DNA of 64,000 nt from JAWLHU01 sp049324875 (GCA_049324875.1 JBMONC010000061.1:13108-77107), one strand, 5' to 3'. Shown: positions 1 through 11,300, numbered from the stretch's first letter. Program-made: numbers and translations. The notes: generated by a model not told the origin, from the letters alone.

Positions 1-1
1 T

Positions 2-2011
<2,010 letters not shown>

Positions 2012-2029
2012 GACCCCACCTGATAGCAA

Positions 2030-2058
2030 TTGACACCCCGAAGCGGCCCCCCTGTCAA
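2030..2058 (+). promoter_or_regulatory. Candidate upstream activator site (inverted repeat)
   Basis: TTGACA and TGTCAA form a perfect 6-bp inverted repeat separated by 17 bases. It lies about 115 bp upstream of the predicted start of the sigma-54 promoter, the usual distance for an enhancer bound by a Fis-type activator. That the adjacent HPr-fused activator binds here is inference. Confidence 0.45.
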
Positions 2059-2067
2059 AAAGTATCA

Positions 2068-2100
2068 AGCCCCTCTCCCGGCCTGACCGGGGGAGGGGCT
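2068..2100 (+). terminator. Terminator of the activator gene
   Basis: A stem of about 14 bp with one mismatch (2068-2081 against 2087-2100, 5-base loop) follows the activator stop. The T-rich tail is weak. It separates regulator transcription from the dha promoter. Confidence 0.6.
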
Positions 2101-2132
2101 CTCTGTTGCGGTTTTCGGGGATTCTACCCCCA

Positions 2133-2148
2133 TGGCACGCTTCTTGCT
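2133..2148 (+). promoter_or_regulatory. Sigma-54 (-24/-12) promoter of the dha operon
   Basis: TGGCACGCTTCTTGCT matches the RpoN consensus TGGCACN5TTGC, with GG at 2134-2135 and GC at 2146-2147 in exact spacing. Transcription should start near 2159, 35 bases before the dhaK ATG. The adjoining sigma-54 activator supports the call. Confidence 0.88.
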
Positions 2149-2193
2149 CCACATACGGGGTGCGTCCCACCATCACATGGAGGAGGATGACGG

Positions 2194-3195
2194 ATGAAGA
2201 AGCTGATCAACCAGGTCGAGCGGGTCGTAGAGGACATGTTGGATGGTTTCGTGGCAGCCTACCCGTCGTATGTGAAGCGGGTGCCGGAGAGCACCGTGGT
2301 CGCCCGGGCCGGCGGCGCCGTCCAGGGCAAGGTCGGCCTGGTCAGCGGCGGCGGCAGCGGCCATGAGCCCTCCCACGGCGGCTTCGTCGGCTACGGCATG
2401 CTGGATGCGGCCGTGGCGGGCGCCGTCTTCACCTCCCCCACCCCCGACCAGGTCTTTGAAGGGGTCAAGGCGGCCAACGGGGGGGCGGGCGTCCTGCTGG
2501 TGATCAAGAACTACACCGGCGACGTGATGAACTTTGAGATGGCCGGCGAGATGGCCGAGGCCGAGGGGATCCAGGTGGCCAACGTGGTGGTCAACGACGA
2601 CGTGGCGGTGGAGAACTCCACCTGGACCACCGGCCGTCGCGGCATCGCCGGCACCGTCTTCGTCCACAAGATCGCCGGCGCCAAGGCCGAGGCGGGCGGC
2701 AGCCTGGAAGAGGTCAAGGCGGTGGCCGAGAAAGTGATCGCCAACGTCCGCTCCATGGGCATGGCGCTGACCCCGTGCATCGTGCCCGCCGCCGGCAAGG
2801 CCGGCTTCGAGCTGGGCGCCGACGAGGTGGAGATCGGCATGGGCATCCACGGCGAGCCCGGCACCCACCGGGAGTCGCTCCGCACCGCCGCCGAGATCAC
2901 CCGGCACCTGACCGAGAAGGTGATGGCCGACCTGGAGCTGAAGGCCGGCGAAGAGGTGGCGGTCCTGGTCAACGGCCTGGGCGGCACCCCGCTGATGGAG
3001 CTGCTGATCTGCAATAAGACCGTCGCCGAGATGCTGGCCGAGGCGAAGGTGAAGGTCCACCGGACCATCGTGGGCGAGTACATGACCTCCCTGGAGATGG
3101 CCGGCTTCTCGGTCTCGATCCTGCGGCTGGACGATGAGCTGAAGGCGTTGCTGGACGCGCCGGCGGAGACGGCAGCCTGGCGGCAGGGGCGGTAG
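2194..3195 (+). CDS. dhaK: Dihydroxyacetone kinase subunit DhaK (substrate-binding)
   Basis: DhaK binds dihydroxyacetone covalently and presents it for PTS-dependent phosphorylation to DHA phosphate in the cytoplasm. At 333 aa the length is normal. The substrate-pocket motif GSGHEPSHGG has its histidine at residue 57, and the hemiaminal-forming histidine is His219 in GMGIHGEPG. A strong GGAGGAGG ribosome site lies 7 bases before the ATG. It is the first gene of a sigma-54-driven operon, 4 bases upstream of dhaL. The separate K, L and M subunits show a phosphoenolpyruvate/PTS-dependent kinase rather than the one-chain ATP-dependent enzyme. Confidence 0.95.
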   Translation: MKKLINQVERVVEDMLDGFVAAYPSYVKRVPESTVVARAGGAVQGKVGLVSGGGSGHEPSHGGFVGYGMLDAAVAGAVFTSPTPDQVFEGVKAANGGAGVLLVIKNYTGDVMNFEMAGEMAEAEGIQVANVVVNDDVAVENSTWTTGRRGIAGTVFVHKIAGAKAEAGGSLEEVKAVAEKVIANVRSMGMALTPCIVPAAGKAGFELGADEVEIGMGIHGEPGTHRESLRTAAEITRHLTEKVMADLELKAGEEVAVLVNGLGGTPLMELLICNKTVAEMLAEAKVKVHRTIVGEYMTSLEMAGFSVSILRLDDELKALLDAPAETAAWRQGR

Positions 3196-3199
3196 CGGC

Positions 3200-3832
3200 A
3201 TGATGGAGAAGCAGGGACTCGTCAACCTCCTCCAGGCGGTTGCCCAGGCGGTCTATGACCAGCGCGACCTCCTGACCCAACTGGACGCCGCCATCGGCGA
3301 CGGCGACCACGGCCACAACCTGGCCAAGGGCTTCACCGCCGTGCAGGAGAAGGTGCTCTCCAACCCGCCCGACGACCTGGGTAAGCTGCTGCAGCAGACC
3401 GGCATGACCCTGATCTCCACCGTGGGCGGGGCCTCCGGCCCGCTCTACGGCACCGCCTTCATGCGGATGGGCGCCCAGCTGGTCGGCCGTACCGAGGTGG
3501 CCTTTGCCGACCTGCCCGGCTTGCTGGAGGCGGCCATCGGCGGCATCAAGCAGCGGGGCAAGGCGGAGCGGGGCGAGAAGACGATGCTGGATGCGCTGAT
3601 CCCCGCCCAGGAGGCGCTGGCCGCAGCGGTGGCGGAGGGGCTCGACCCCGTCACCGGGCTGGACCGGGCGGCCACCGCCGCCGAGGAGGGGGTCGCCTTC
3701 ACCAGGACAATCCGGGCCACCAAGGGCCGGGCCAGCTACCTGGGCGACCGCTCCATCGGGCATCAGGACCCGGGGGCCACCTCCAGCGCCCTGATCCTTC
3801 GCACCATACACTCTCACCTGGCAGGACGGTGA
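3200..3832 (+). CDS. dhaL: Dihydroxyacetone kinase subunit DhaL (ADP-binding)
   Basis: DhaL carries a tightly bound ADP that is rephosphorylated by DhaM and passes the phosphate to DHA held by DhaK. The 210-aa length is typical. The Mg-ADP site is visible near the N-terminus, with Asp29, Asp34 and Asp36 in DAAIGDGDHG, and a glycine-rich stretch VGGASGPLYG lies at about 74-83. It starts 4 bases after dhaK and ends 6 bases before dhaM, so the three are surely co-expressed. Nothing in the sequence suggests loss of function. Confidence 0.95.
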   Translation: MMEKQGLVNLLQAVAQAVYDQRDLLTQLDAAIGDGDHGHNLAKGFTAVQEKVLSNPPDDLGKLLQQTGMTLISTVGGASGPLYGTAFMRMGAQLVGRTEVAFADLPGLLEAAIGGIKQRGKAERGEKTMLDALIPAQEALAAAVAEGLDPVTGLDRAATAAEEGVAFTRTIRATKGRASYLGDRSIGHQDPGATSSALILRTIHSHLAGR

Positions 3833-3838
3833 TCCCCG

Positions 3839-4228
3839 ATGGTGGGGTTGGTCTTGGTCTCCCACAGCCGCCAGATCGTTGAGGGGCTGGCCGAGCTGGT
3901 CCGGCAGATGGCCGGCGAGATTCCCCTGGCCGCCGTCGGCGGGACCGCTGACGGCCGGATCGGCACCGACGCCACCGCCATCCTCAGCGGGATCGAGGCG
4001 GTCTGGTCCGAGGAGGGCGTGCTGGTCCTGGTCGACCTGGGCAGCGCCGTCATGTCCACCGAGACCGCCCTGGAGCTGATGGATCCGGCCCGGTCCGGGC
4101 GGGTGCAGCTCTCGGGCGCCCCGCTGGTGGAGGGCGCCATCGCCGCCGGTGTCGAGGTGATGCTGGGCAGCGCTCTCGCCGAGGTCCGGGCCGCCGCCGA
4201 GTCGGCGCTGACCCAGCCGAAGTTCTAG
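3839..4228 (+). CDS. dhaM: Dihydroxyacetone kinase phosphoryl donor DhaM (EIIA-mannose-like)
   Basis: DhaM takes phosphate from HPr and hands it to the ADP on DhaL. The protein is the short single-domain form (129 aa), without the HPr and EI-like extensions of the E. coli protein. The phosphorylated histidine is His9 in LVLVSHSRQ, and GTADGRIGTDA lies near residue 39. Because the chain lacks its own HPr domain, the free HPr encoded 24 bases downstream probably serves it. Enzyme I is not encoded in the window. Confidence 0.93.
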   Translation: MVGLVLVSHSRQIVEGLAELVRQMAGEIPLAAVGGTADGRIGTDATAILSGIEAVWSEEGVLVLVDLGSAVMSTETALELMDPARSGRVQLSGAPLVEGAIAAGVEVMLGSALAEVRAAAESALTQPKF

Positions 4229-4252
4229 TCCACCCACGTAGGATGTGAGCAT

Positions 4253-4519
4253 ATGACCGTTGTGGAGCAGGAGTTCGTTGTGCAGTTGGAGCAGGGGCTC
4301 CACGCCCGGCCGGCGGCCCGGTTCGTCCAGACCGCCGCCCGGTTCACCAGCGAGATCACCGTGACGGCCGGGGGCGTTTCGGTCTCGGCCAAGGGGATCA
4401 TGGGCGTGCTGCGGCTTGGCGTCCGGCAGGGGATGAGCCTGCACCTCCGGGCCGAGGGTGCGGATGCGCCCCGGGCGGTGGAGGCGCTGGGACGGCTCCT
4501 CTCGGGAGCGGACGAGTAG
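4253..4519 (+). CDS. HPr-family phosphocarrier, dha-dedicated
   Basis: This 88-aa phosphocarrier has the active histidine at His17 in GLHARPA. The residue equivalent to HPr Ser46 is Gly48 (AKGIMGV), so HPr kinase cannot phosphorylate it in the usual way. That separates it from the catabolite-repression role of normal Firmicute HPr. As last gene of the sigma-54 dha operon, it is inferred to pass phosphate from Enzyme I to DhaM. It may also phosphorylate the HPr-like domain of the upstream activator. The ATG follows an AGGATG-type ribosome site. Confidence 0.9.
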   Translation: MTVVEQEFVVQLEQGLHARPAARFVQTAARFTSEITVTAGGVSVSAKGIMGVLRLGVRQGMSLHLRAEGADAPRAVEALGRLLSGADE

Positions 4520-4531
4520 ACCCCGCATCAC

Positions 4532-4559
4532 GAGGAGCCCCCGTCGCCGGGGGCTCCTC
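4532..4559 (+). terminator. Terminator of the dha operon
   Basis: A perfect 12-bp G+C-rich stem (4532-4543 with 4548-4559, loop TCGC) lies 13 bases after the HPr stop. The T tract is poor, as is common in very GC-rich genomes. Confidence 0.75.
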
Positions 4560-4568
4560 CTTCGCTTG

Positions 4569-4577
4569 TGCTATACT
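4569..4577 (+). promoter_or_regulatory. Extended -10 promoter for the DJ-1/PfpI gene
   Basis: TGCTATACT fits an extended -10 element (TGn plus a TATAAT-like hexamer), just after the dha terminator and 25 bases before the next start codon. No clear -35 box is seen. Confidence 0.45.
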
Positions 4578-4602
4578 GGAGTGGTGAAAGGGGCGGATCA
4601 GA

Positions 4603-5124
4603 TTGAAGCTGCAGAGAAAGCGGGTCGCCTGCCTGGTGGGCGAGGACTACGAGGATCTGGAGGTCTGGTACCCGGTCCTGCGACTGCAGGAGGAGGGCGC
4701 CACGGTGGAGCTGATCGGGCTGGAGCCGGGGCCCTGCAAGGGGAAGCACGGCTACCCCTGCAAGGCGGAGAAGGGGATCGGCCAGGTGAGCGCTGCCGAT
4801 TACGATGCGCTGATCGTCCCCGGCGGCTGGATGCCCGACAAGCTGCGCCGCTACGAGCCGGTGCTCCGGTTCTGCCAGGAATTCGATGCGGCGGGCAAGG
4901 TGATCGCCACCATCTGCCACGGCCCCTGGATCCTGATCTCGGCCAAGCTGCTGAAGGGGCGGACCCTCACCTCCACCCCGGGGATCAAGGATGATGTGGA
5001 GAACGCCGGGGCGGTCTGGGTCGACCAGGAGGCGGTGCGGGACGGGAACCTGATCTCGGCCCGCCGCCCGCCGGACCTGCCCGCCTTCATGCGGCTGATG
5101 ATCGCCGCGATGCAGGAGGGGTAG
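4603..5124 (+). CDS. DJ-1/PfpI family protein
   Basis: This 173-aa DJ-1/PfpI-fold protein has its nucleophile-elbow cysteine at Cys105 in ATICHGPWIL. An acidic residue (E17 or D18) precedes LEVWYPVLRL. Family members act as stress-related deglycases, chaperones or proteases, and the exact activity cannot be read here. TTG is used as start, with an AAGGGG ribosome site upstream; no ATG or GTG fits the frame. Proximity to DHA metabolism would suit removal of reactive triose or methylglyoxal damage, but the gene has its own promoter and terminator context. Confidence 0.85.
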   Translation: MKLQRKRVACLVGEDYEDLEVWYPVLRLQEEGATVELIGLEPGPCKGKHGYPCKAEKGIGQVSAADYDALIVPGGWMPDKLRRYEPVLRFCQEFDAAGKVIATICHGPWILISAKLLKGRTLTSTPGIKDDVENAGAVWVDQEAVRDGNLISARRPPDLPAFMRLMIAAMQEG

Positions 5125-5167
5125 CCCCGGGCCAGATTTTTCAGAGGAATCGAAAGGAAACGACCGT

Positions 5168-5196
5168 CCCCCCTGCGTATTGTGACCGCAGGGGGG
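5168..5196 (+). promoter_or_regulatory. Hairpin that sequesters the ribosome site of the next gene
   Basis: A perfect 10-bp stem (5168-5177 with 5187-5196, 9-base loop) has as its 3' arm the only purine-rich ribosome site, GGGGGG at 5191-5196, 7 bases before the TTG start at 5204. It could be a translation switch or serve as a terminator for the preceding gene. There is no T tract. Confidence 0.5.
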
Positions 5197-5203
5197 ATGC
5201 GCA

Positions 5204-5932
5204 TTGGGCCAGATCCTCTACCAGGGCATGGCAGGCCGGATCACCGTGCGGGAGGAGGGGCGCTGCCGCCGCCTCTACATCGGCGAGATGATGCAGGGGG
5301 GCATCTGCCTGGATGACCCCACCGCCTGCACCTTCCCGGTCACCGAGGGGTTTCACCAGATCACCGCCCTGCGGGAGCAGCCGCCGGAGCGGATCCTGAT
5401 CATCGGGCTGGGGGCGGGGGAGCTGCCCCGCAGCTTCCTCCGCCGCTTCCCGAAGAGCCGGATCCGGGTGGTGGAGATCGACCCGGTGGTGGTGCAGGTG
5501 GCCCGGCGCCACTTCTTCCTGCCCCATCACCGCCGGCTGGAGGTGGTGGTGGCCGACGGCTATGCCGACCTGGCCCGCTCCCCCGAGCGCTACGACCTGA
5601 TCGTGCTGGACGCCTGCGGGCCCGAGGGGCTGCCGCAGCCCTTCCGGGGCGACCCCTTCCTCCGCCTGGCAGCCGCCCGCCTGACCCCCAACGGGATGCT
5701 GGCCGCCAACCTCTTTGACCTGAGCGAGGCGGGGGACGGGGCGGAGCGGTTCGCCCGGGCGGCGGCCCGCTTCTTCCCGGAGCGCCACCTGCTGCCGGTG
5801 GGCGACCGGGGCTCCTTCGCCTACCTGAACCAGCTCCTCTTCTGCGGGCTGCGGCCTGACCGGGGGGACCAAGGCCGGGCGGCGCCGCCTGCCGAGGGGT
5901 ATGCGGGGGTGCTTCGGGTGGTCAGAAGCTGA
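5204..5932 (+). CDS. Spermidine-synthase-like methyltransferase-fold protein
   Basis: This 242-aa protein has a Rossmann methyltransferase fold of the SpeE type. The nucleotide loop GLGAGELPRSF lies near residue 69, followed by VVEIDP and the post-strand-4 motif VLDACGPEGLP, where spermidine synthases carry their aminopropyl-transfer aspartate. It lacks the full DxxDP signature and no S-adenosylmethionine decarboxylase gene adjoins it, so aminopropyl transfer is unproven. Many such stand-alone proteins are uncharacterised. The start is a TTG behind a hairpin that hides the ribosome site. Its end overlaps the convergent next gene by 11 bases. Confidence 0.75.
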   Translation: MGQILYQGMAGRITVREEGRCRRLYIGEMMQGGICLDDPTACTFPVTEGFHQITALREQPPERILIIGLGAGELPRSFLRRFPKSRIRVVEIDPVVVQVARRHFFLPHHRRLEVVVADGYADLARSPERYDLIVLDACGPEGLPQPFRGDPFLRLAAARLTPNGMLAANLFDLSEAGDGAERFARAAARFFPERHLLPVGDRGSFAYLNQLLFCGLRPDRGDQGRAAPPAEGYAGVLRVVRS

Positions 5933-6350
5933 AGCCGCTGCCGATGCGGAAGGCCAGCCAGCGGCCTTCCACCCGCTTCATGGCGAGGCTGACGGCGACG
6001 GGAGTCCCGTCCGGCTGGACGGCGCCGGCCTGGACGATGAACTCCACCCCGGACCGGTTGGGCAGGGCCCTGACGAGATCGAAGGTCCTGGGCTGGGAGA
6101 GCCCCTGGTACTGGGCAACGATCTCCACCGCCTTCCGGTCCGCGTCGGGGGCCAGAAGCGCAGCCACCCGCTCGGCATCGCCCTCCACGGCGGCACGGAG
6201 GAGCGCATCCCCTGCCTTGCGGGCCTGGGCGGCCGGTGACCATGCGCTCTCGTAGAGCTGAAGCCCCAGCCAGGATGCGATCAGAAGCGCCAGAGCTCCC
6301 ATCAAGATCGGTTTCCACTTCACCTGCAGGGAGACCTCCCTCCGTCTCAC
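5922..6350 (-). CDS. Membrane-anchored small extracytoplasmic protein
   Basis: The 142-aa product has one N-terminal membrane segment (about residues 14-30, rich in Leu, Ala and Ile) after a positively charged start. A ~100-residue outer domain follows. That domain has the look of an NTF2-like or DUF4878-type fold (helix ALLRAAVEGDAERVAALL, then beta strands), but I do not recognise a named family. A GTG is used as start; a second in-frame GTG nine codons later is an alternative. It is convergent with the SpeE-like gene and divergent from the lipoprotein gene at 6411. Confidence 0.6.
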   Translation of the reverse strand: MRRREVSLQVKWKPILMGALALLIASWLGLQLYESAWSPAAQARKAGDALLRAAVEGDAERVAALLAPDADRKAVEIVAQYQGLSQPRTFDLVRALPNRSGVEFIVQAGAVQPDGTPVAVSLAMKRVEGRWLAFRIGSGFSF

Positions 6351-6410
6351 TCAGTTGGGACCACCGGGAACCACCAGTGCTCCTCACTCGTCTGACGGGA
6401 AAAGGGGGGG

Positions 6411-7310
6411 GTGAAGTTGCGCCATCTCGTAGTGCTGGCTTTGTTGGCAGTAGTGTTCCTGACCGGCTGCGGCGGCCGTTCGGGCCCCGCCGCCGATCCG
6501 AGGGAGCCCACGGAACCCGCTTCGGCGGAGCCCGCCAAGCCCATGGAGCCCACCAGCCCCGCCGAGCCCGCAACGCCGGCCGAGCCGGCCAGGCCGCCGG
6601 AGCCCGCTGGGCCGGCGGCCCCGCCCGGTTGCCCGGAACGGCTCTCGTCCATCCAGCCCGGCGGCCCGGAGGGCTGGGAGGAGCAGGAGGTGGACGCCTC
6701 CCGCCTCTGCCACCGCCGCTGGATCGAGCCGGCCACGGGCATCGAACTGACCGCCATCCTCCCCGAGGGCGACTGGCAGCGGTACCTCTCCCCGCAGCTC
6801 CGAGAGGTGGAGCCGGTGACTCTCTCCGGCTACCCGGCGCTGATCCTGACGGCGCTCCCGGAGAAGACCGGTGGGGCTTTCTGGGGCCCGGTCCCCCGGA
6901 CGCTCCTGCTGCAGGGCGAGAAGGGGAGCCTGATCGCCACCTGCTCCACTGCGGGCTACGCCGAGAGCCTGGAGGAGGGGCAGGCGGCCCAGCGGATCGT
7001 AGACCGCCACTGCTTCCGCATCCTGAAGGGGATTCAGGTAGGCGACCTGGGGGAGCCGAGGGAGATCGCCCTGCCCCCCATCGACCAGGAAGAGGCCTCC
7101 TGGATCGCACTGGCCTACATCCAGCCGGAGAGGCGCCAGGCCATTGAGATCGGCGCGGTGCGCTACCAGGAGAGCCCCTCCCCGGGGGTGAAGGCCGCCT
7201 GGGCGTTTGAGATCAAGCCAAAGGAGGCCGGCCACCTCCCCTACTGGATCAAGGTGGACGCCTACCGCCGCCGGGTCTACGAGGTGACCAGCCCCAAGGG
7301 GGGCGTCTGA
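6411..7310 (+). CDS. Lipoprotein with Pro-Glu-Pro-rich linker
   Basis: The 299-aa protein begins with a lipoprotein signal peptide ending in the lipobox LTGC near residue 20. The next ~50 residues are a low-complexity Glu-Pro-Ala spacer that probably spans the cell wall. The remaining ~220 residues form a globular domain without a family I recognise, with several cysteines (at GCPERL, LCHRR, CSTAG and HCFRI) that could form disulfides. GTG is the start, immediately behind a long G-rich ribosome site. The neighbour downstream on the opposite strand is also a lipoprotein, so the region may be an envelope cluster. Confidence 0.7.
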   Translation: MKLRHLVVLALLAVVFLTGCGGRSGPAADPREPTEPASAEPAKPMEPTSPAEPATPAEPARPPEPAGPAAPPGCPERLSSIQPGGPEGWEEQEVDASRLCHRRWIEPATGIELTAILPEGDWQRYLSPQLREVEPVTLSGYPALILTALPEKTGGAFWGPVPRTLLLQGEKGSLIATCSTAGYAESLEEGQAAQRIVDRHCFRILKGIQVGDLGEPREIALPPIDQEEASWIALAYIQPERRQAIEIGAVRYQESPSPGVKAAWAFEIKPKEAGHLPYWIKVDAYRRRVYEVTSPKGGV

Positions 7311-7323
7311 GGCATTGTTCGGC

Positions 7324-8775
7324 CTACGGCTCCCCTCGCCGGAGGAAGGCGATCCTCCCCTCGGGGGTGCGCACCGCCAGCCACTGCCGGTCCGGCGAGA
7401 GGGCGGCCTGCTCCACGGACAGCCCCTCCAGCGGCCAGCGCCCGCTCCAGTCCGGGCCATAGACACGGAGCTCCCCGTCGCCGCGGAGGATCAGATCCCT
7501 CCCCGCCCCCGGCTCCGGCAGGGTGGGCGGGAAGAGCGCCGGGACCAGGGGGGCGCCGCCCTGCCAGGGGATGGGCTCCCCCTCGCCGGTCAGCTGGAAC
7601 AGCAGCTCGCCCTGCCGGTAGAGGACCCCCTTCTCCAGTACCCGCTCCAGAAAGATCTCCCCCGTCCCGGCGGAGCCGAGGCGGGTGAACCGGCCGGTGG
7701 CCAGCTCCAGCAGGAGGAACTCCTGCGGGCGGCTCTCCCCCTGGGGGCCGGGCGCCTCCACCTGCAGCCCGATCCGCGCCCCATCCGCCGACCAGAGGAG
7801 GCGGCGCACGTAGAGGGGATGCCCGGGCAGCTCGAAGTTGCGAACCTTCCCCGCCTTGGGATCGTAAACCGAGAGGGTGTCGACCCCGTAGGGGGGCGGA
7901 GGCGGCTCAGGCGGCGTGGCGTGGGCCGCCTGCACGCCCAGAAATGAGGCCCAGAAGAGCTGGGCGTTGGGCTCCAGGCGGACATTGGTGTAGGCGACCC
8001 GGATGTCGGCGGGGTCCGGGATGGGACCCCGCCCCTCCAAATACGGGCTTCGGGGGTAGGCCAGCACCTTGTGCGGAAGGCCCTCCAGCCCCCCGCAGAA
8101 GACCCCGCCCGTGCCGTAGCAGAGCTCACCACCGGCCAGCGCCCGCATGGTGAGATAGTTGTTGCTGTAGTCACTCCGGACCGTTATGGCCTGCAGGTCC
8201 ACCAGCTGGGGCCAGTCGGCGGTGGCCAGGACCACCAGCCCGGGGGTGACCCAGCGCCCGGGCCACCCTCCTGTGTCCACCCGGTCGAACCGGGGCATCT
8301 TCCAGACCGCGCCCGTCTGCCGGTCCAGCAGGTGGGTGGGCAGATCGGTGCGGGGCCGGAAGAAGAGCCAGCGCCCGTCGGGGGAGGCGCCGTTCACCTC
8401 GCCCAGGCGGGGCAGGGGCTCCACCCGGCCATCGGGGAGAGAGAGCTCTACCGCCTCTTCCTCCTCCTCCCAGACCAGCAGCACCCGTCCCTCCCCCAGC
8501 CAGTGCAGGCCGGTGAGGGCGCCCCGGTCCGGGGCGGAGAGGGCCAGCCCCTGGGGGAGCGGCTCGGCGGTGACCACGGTGGGGCGTGGGCCGCTTCCCG
8601 GGGGAAGCGCCGCCTTCTGCAGGGGCACGGTGGTGAGGGCGGTGACCTTCCGCTCAAACCTGGAGACCGGCTCCTCAGGGGGCAGGGGATAGGGGATGCG
8701 GGGCTTCCCGCAGCCGGCCATGACAAGATAGATCAGCAGCGTACAGAGCAGCAGACGGCGCAGATGTTTCGACAC
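7324..8775 (-). CDS. Lipoprotein with predicted beta-propeller domain
   Basis: The 483-aa product starts with a signal peptide and a lipobox MAGC at about residues 19-22. The mature chain contains repeated stretches of the type LSPDRQWLAVRT and GASPDGRWLFFRP, in which a Ser-Pro-Asp-Gly/Arg turn precedes a tryptophan-containing strand. This is the hallmark of TolB/WD40-like beta-propellers, so an extracellular binding scaffold is likely, with ligand unknown. It starts with GTG. It lies convergent to the Pro-Glu lipoprotein, with 13 bases between stops. Confidence 0.65.
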   Translation of the reverse strand: MSKHLRRLLLCTLLIYLVMAGCGKPRIPYPLPPEEPVSRFERKVTALTTVPLQKAALPPGSGPRPTVVTAEPLPQGLALSAPDRGALTGLHWLGEGRVLLVWEEEEEAVELSLPDGRVEPLPRLGEVNGASPDGRWLFFRPRTDLPTHLLDRQTGAVWKMPRFDRVDTGGWPGRWVTPGLVVLATADWPQLVDLQAITVRSDYSNNYLTMRALAGGELCYGTGGVFCGGLEGLPHKVLAYPRSPYLEGRGPIPDPADIRVAYTNVRLEPNAQLFWASFLGVQAAHATPPEPPPPPYGVDTLSVYDPKAGKVRNFELPGHPLYVRRLLWSADGARIGLQVEAPGPQGESRPQEFLLLELATGRFTRLGSAGTGEIFLERVLEKGVLYRQGELLFQLTGEGEPIPWQGGAPLVPALFPPTLPEPGAGRDLILRGDGELRVYGPDWSGRWPLEGLSVEQAALSPDRQWLAVRTPEGRIAFLRRGEP

Positions 8776-8857
8776 GGCTCCCCGCCCCTTTCGCCTCTGC
8801 GTGGATCATATCCACCGTGATGGACGCAAGGAGTTGTCGAAAGGTTTCAACGCAATT

Positions 8858-9427
8858 CTAAACGGTTGGCGGGCAGCGGATCACCCCCTCCTCGGTGGCA
8901 ATGCCATGAAGCCGCACGTCGTGGGGCTCGGCGGGGAGCGCCTCCACCAGCTGAAAGGCGTAGGCCAGGGCGACGAAGCGGCCGCGGCCCATCAGCGGCA
9001 GCGTCCGGTCGTAGTAGCCGCCGCCGTAGCCCAGCCGGTTGCCGGTCCGGTCGAAGGCGACCCCGGGCACCACCGCCAGATCCACCTCCCCCGGCTCCAC
9101 CCGGGGCCAGTCCGGGGCGGGCTCCTGAATCCCGTAGGCCCCGGCCACCGGCTCCCCCACCCACTGGTGCAGCCAGAGGCGCGGGACCGGCTCCCGCTCC
9201 ACCCGGGGGAGCAGGAGTCGCTTGCCGGCGGCCCGGGCCGCCTCGGCCAGCAGACCGGTCTCCACCTCGCCCCGGATGGGCAGGTAGAGCAGGAGGGACC
9301 GGGCCTGGTGGAACCAGTCGGTGGCGATCAGCGCCTCCTGGGCGGCCCGGCTCCGTCGAGCCCGCTCGGCGGGCTCCAGCCCCTGCCGGCGGGCGATCAT
9401 CTCCCTGCGCAGCGCTCGCTTCTCCAT
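8858..9427 (-). CDS. 5-formyltetrahydrofolate cyclo-ligase
   Basis: The 189-aa enzyme converts 5-formyl-THF to 5,10-methenyl-THF with ATP, salvaging folate in the cytoplasm. The N-terminal MEKRALRREMIARRQ, the LPIRGEVET strand and the signature GYGGGYYDR near residue 140 are all present. PGVAFD just before it is also typical of the family. Length is normal. It lies downstream of the ASCH-like gene on the same strand, but a strong terminator separates them, so it is probably transcribed on its own. Confidence 0.92.
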   Translation of the reverse strand: MEKRALRREMIARRQGLEPAERARRSRAAQEALIATDWFHQARSLLLYLPIRGEVETGLLAEAARAAGKRLLLPRVEREPVPRLWLHQWVGEPVAGAYGIQEPAPDWPRVEPGEVDLAVVPGVAFDRTGNRLGYGGGYYDRTLPLMGRGRFVALAYAFQLVEALPAEPHDVRLHGIATEEGVIRCPPTV

Positions 9428-9429
9428 AC

Positions 9430-9463
9430 GAAAAGGGCCGGGCGCTCTGTCACGCCCGGCCCG
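9430..9463 (-). terminator. Terminator of the methylmalonyl-CoA operon
   Basis: A perfect 10-bp GC stem (9435-9444 with 9453-9462) is followed on the minus strand by TTTT. It lies 11 bases after the ASCH-like stop codon, making that gene the last of the operon. Confidence 0.85.
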
Positions 9464-9473
9464 CTCACCTGCC

Positions 9474-9821
9474 TTACTCCACGATCTCCGAGAAGTGGAC
9501 CACGGTCACCGTCGAGTCCAGGGTGATGGGGCTCTTGTAGATCTGCCCCAGGAACTCCACCGCATCCTCCGGGGTCTTCATCTCCGGGTTCTCGCCCTGC
9601 AGATCCTCCAGGGTCAGCTCCCGGATCGTCTTCACCTTCACCATGTCGATGACGGCGGTGTAGACCTTCTTGCGGGGCTTGAAGCGGTCGCCGTAGGTGA
9701 CCAGCACCACATCGCCGTCGTGGTACTTCTCGGTCTTGTCCCCGAGGCGGATCGTGCAGCTCTTGTCGCGGCTGACCAGGAAGCCATGGTACACAGAGGA
9801 GTAAAAGTTCAGCGCTTTCAC
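9474..9821 (-). CDS. ASCH-like (PUA-fold) small protein
   Basis: The 115-aa protein resembles ASCH-domain proteins: LNFYSSVYHGFLVSRDKSCTIRLG has the pattern of a short N-terminal strand followed by a K-x-T-I-R-L-G turn, then GDVVLVTYG and VYTAVIDMVKV strands. ASCH domains are thought to bind RNA or nucleotides. The start is taken as GTG at 9821 because AGGAGGGG lies 5 bases upstream; the frame extends further into the accC gene but that part is its shadow. It is the distal gene of the propionyl-CoA operon, where a metabolic role is not evident. Confidence 0.6.
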   Translation of the reverse strand: MKALNFYSSVYHGFLVSRDKSCTIRLGDKTEKYHDGDVVLVTYGDRFKPRKKVYTAVIDMVKVKTIRELTLEDLQGENPEMKTPEDAVEFLGQIYKSPITLDSTVTVVHFSEIVE

Positions 9822-9931
9822 AGGGGCCCCTCCTCTCAGCAGGGATGCTTCGGGACGGTCACTGGACTGATGCAGGAATTCGTGAGGATCCGTCCGGTTC
9901 CCTGCGGGATGCGCAGAAATCCCCTGAACTC

Positions 9932-11281
<1,350 letters not shown>

Positions 11282-11300
11282 TCTTTCTCCTCCTTTATGT

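Noticed and set aside
2173..4531. Long minus-strand open frames opposite the dha operon
   Set aside because: They are antisense shadows of dhaK, dhaL and dhaM. High GC removes stops from the opposite strand, and the translations are low-complexity His/Gly/Arg text without domains.
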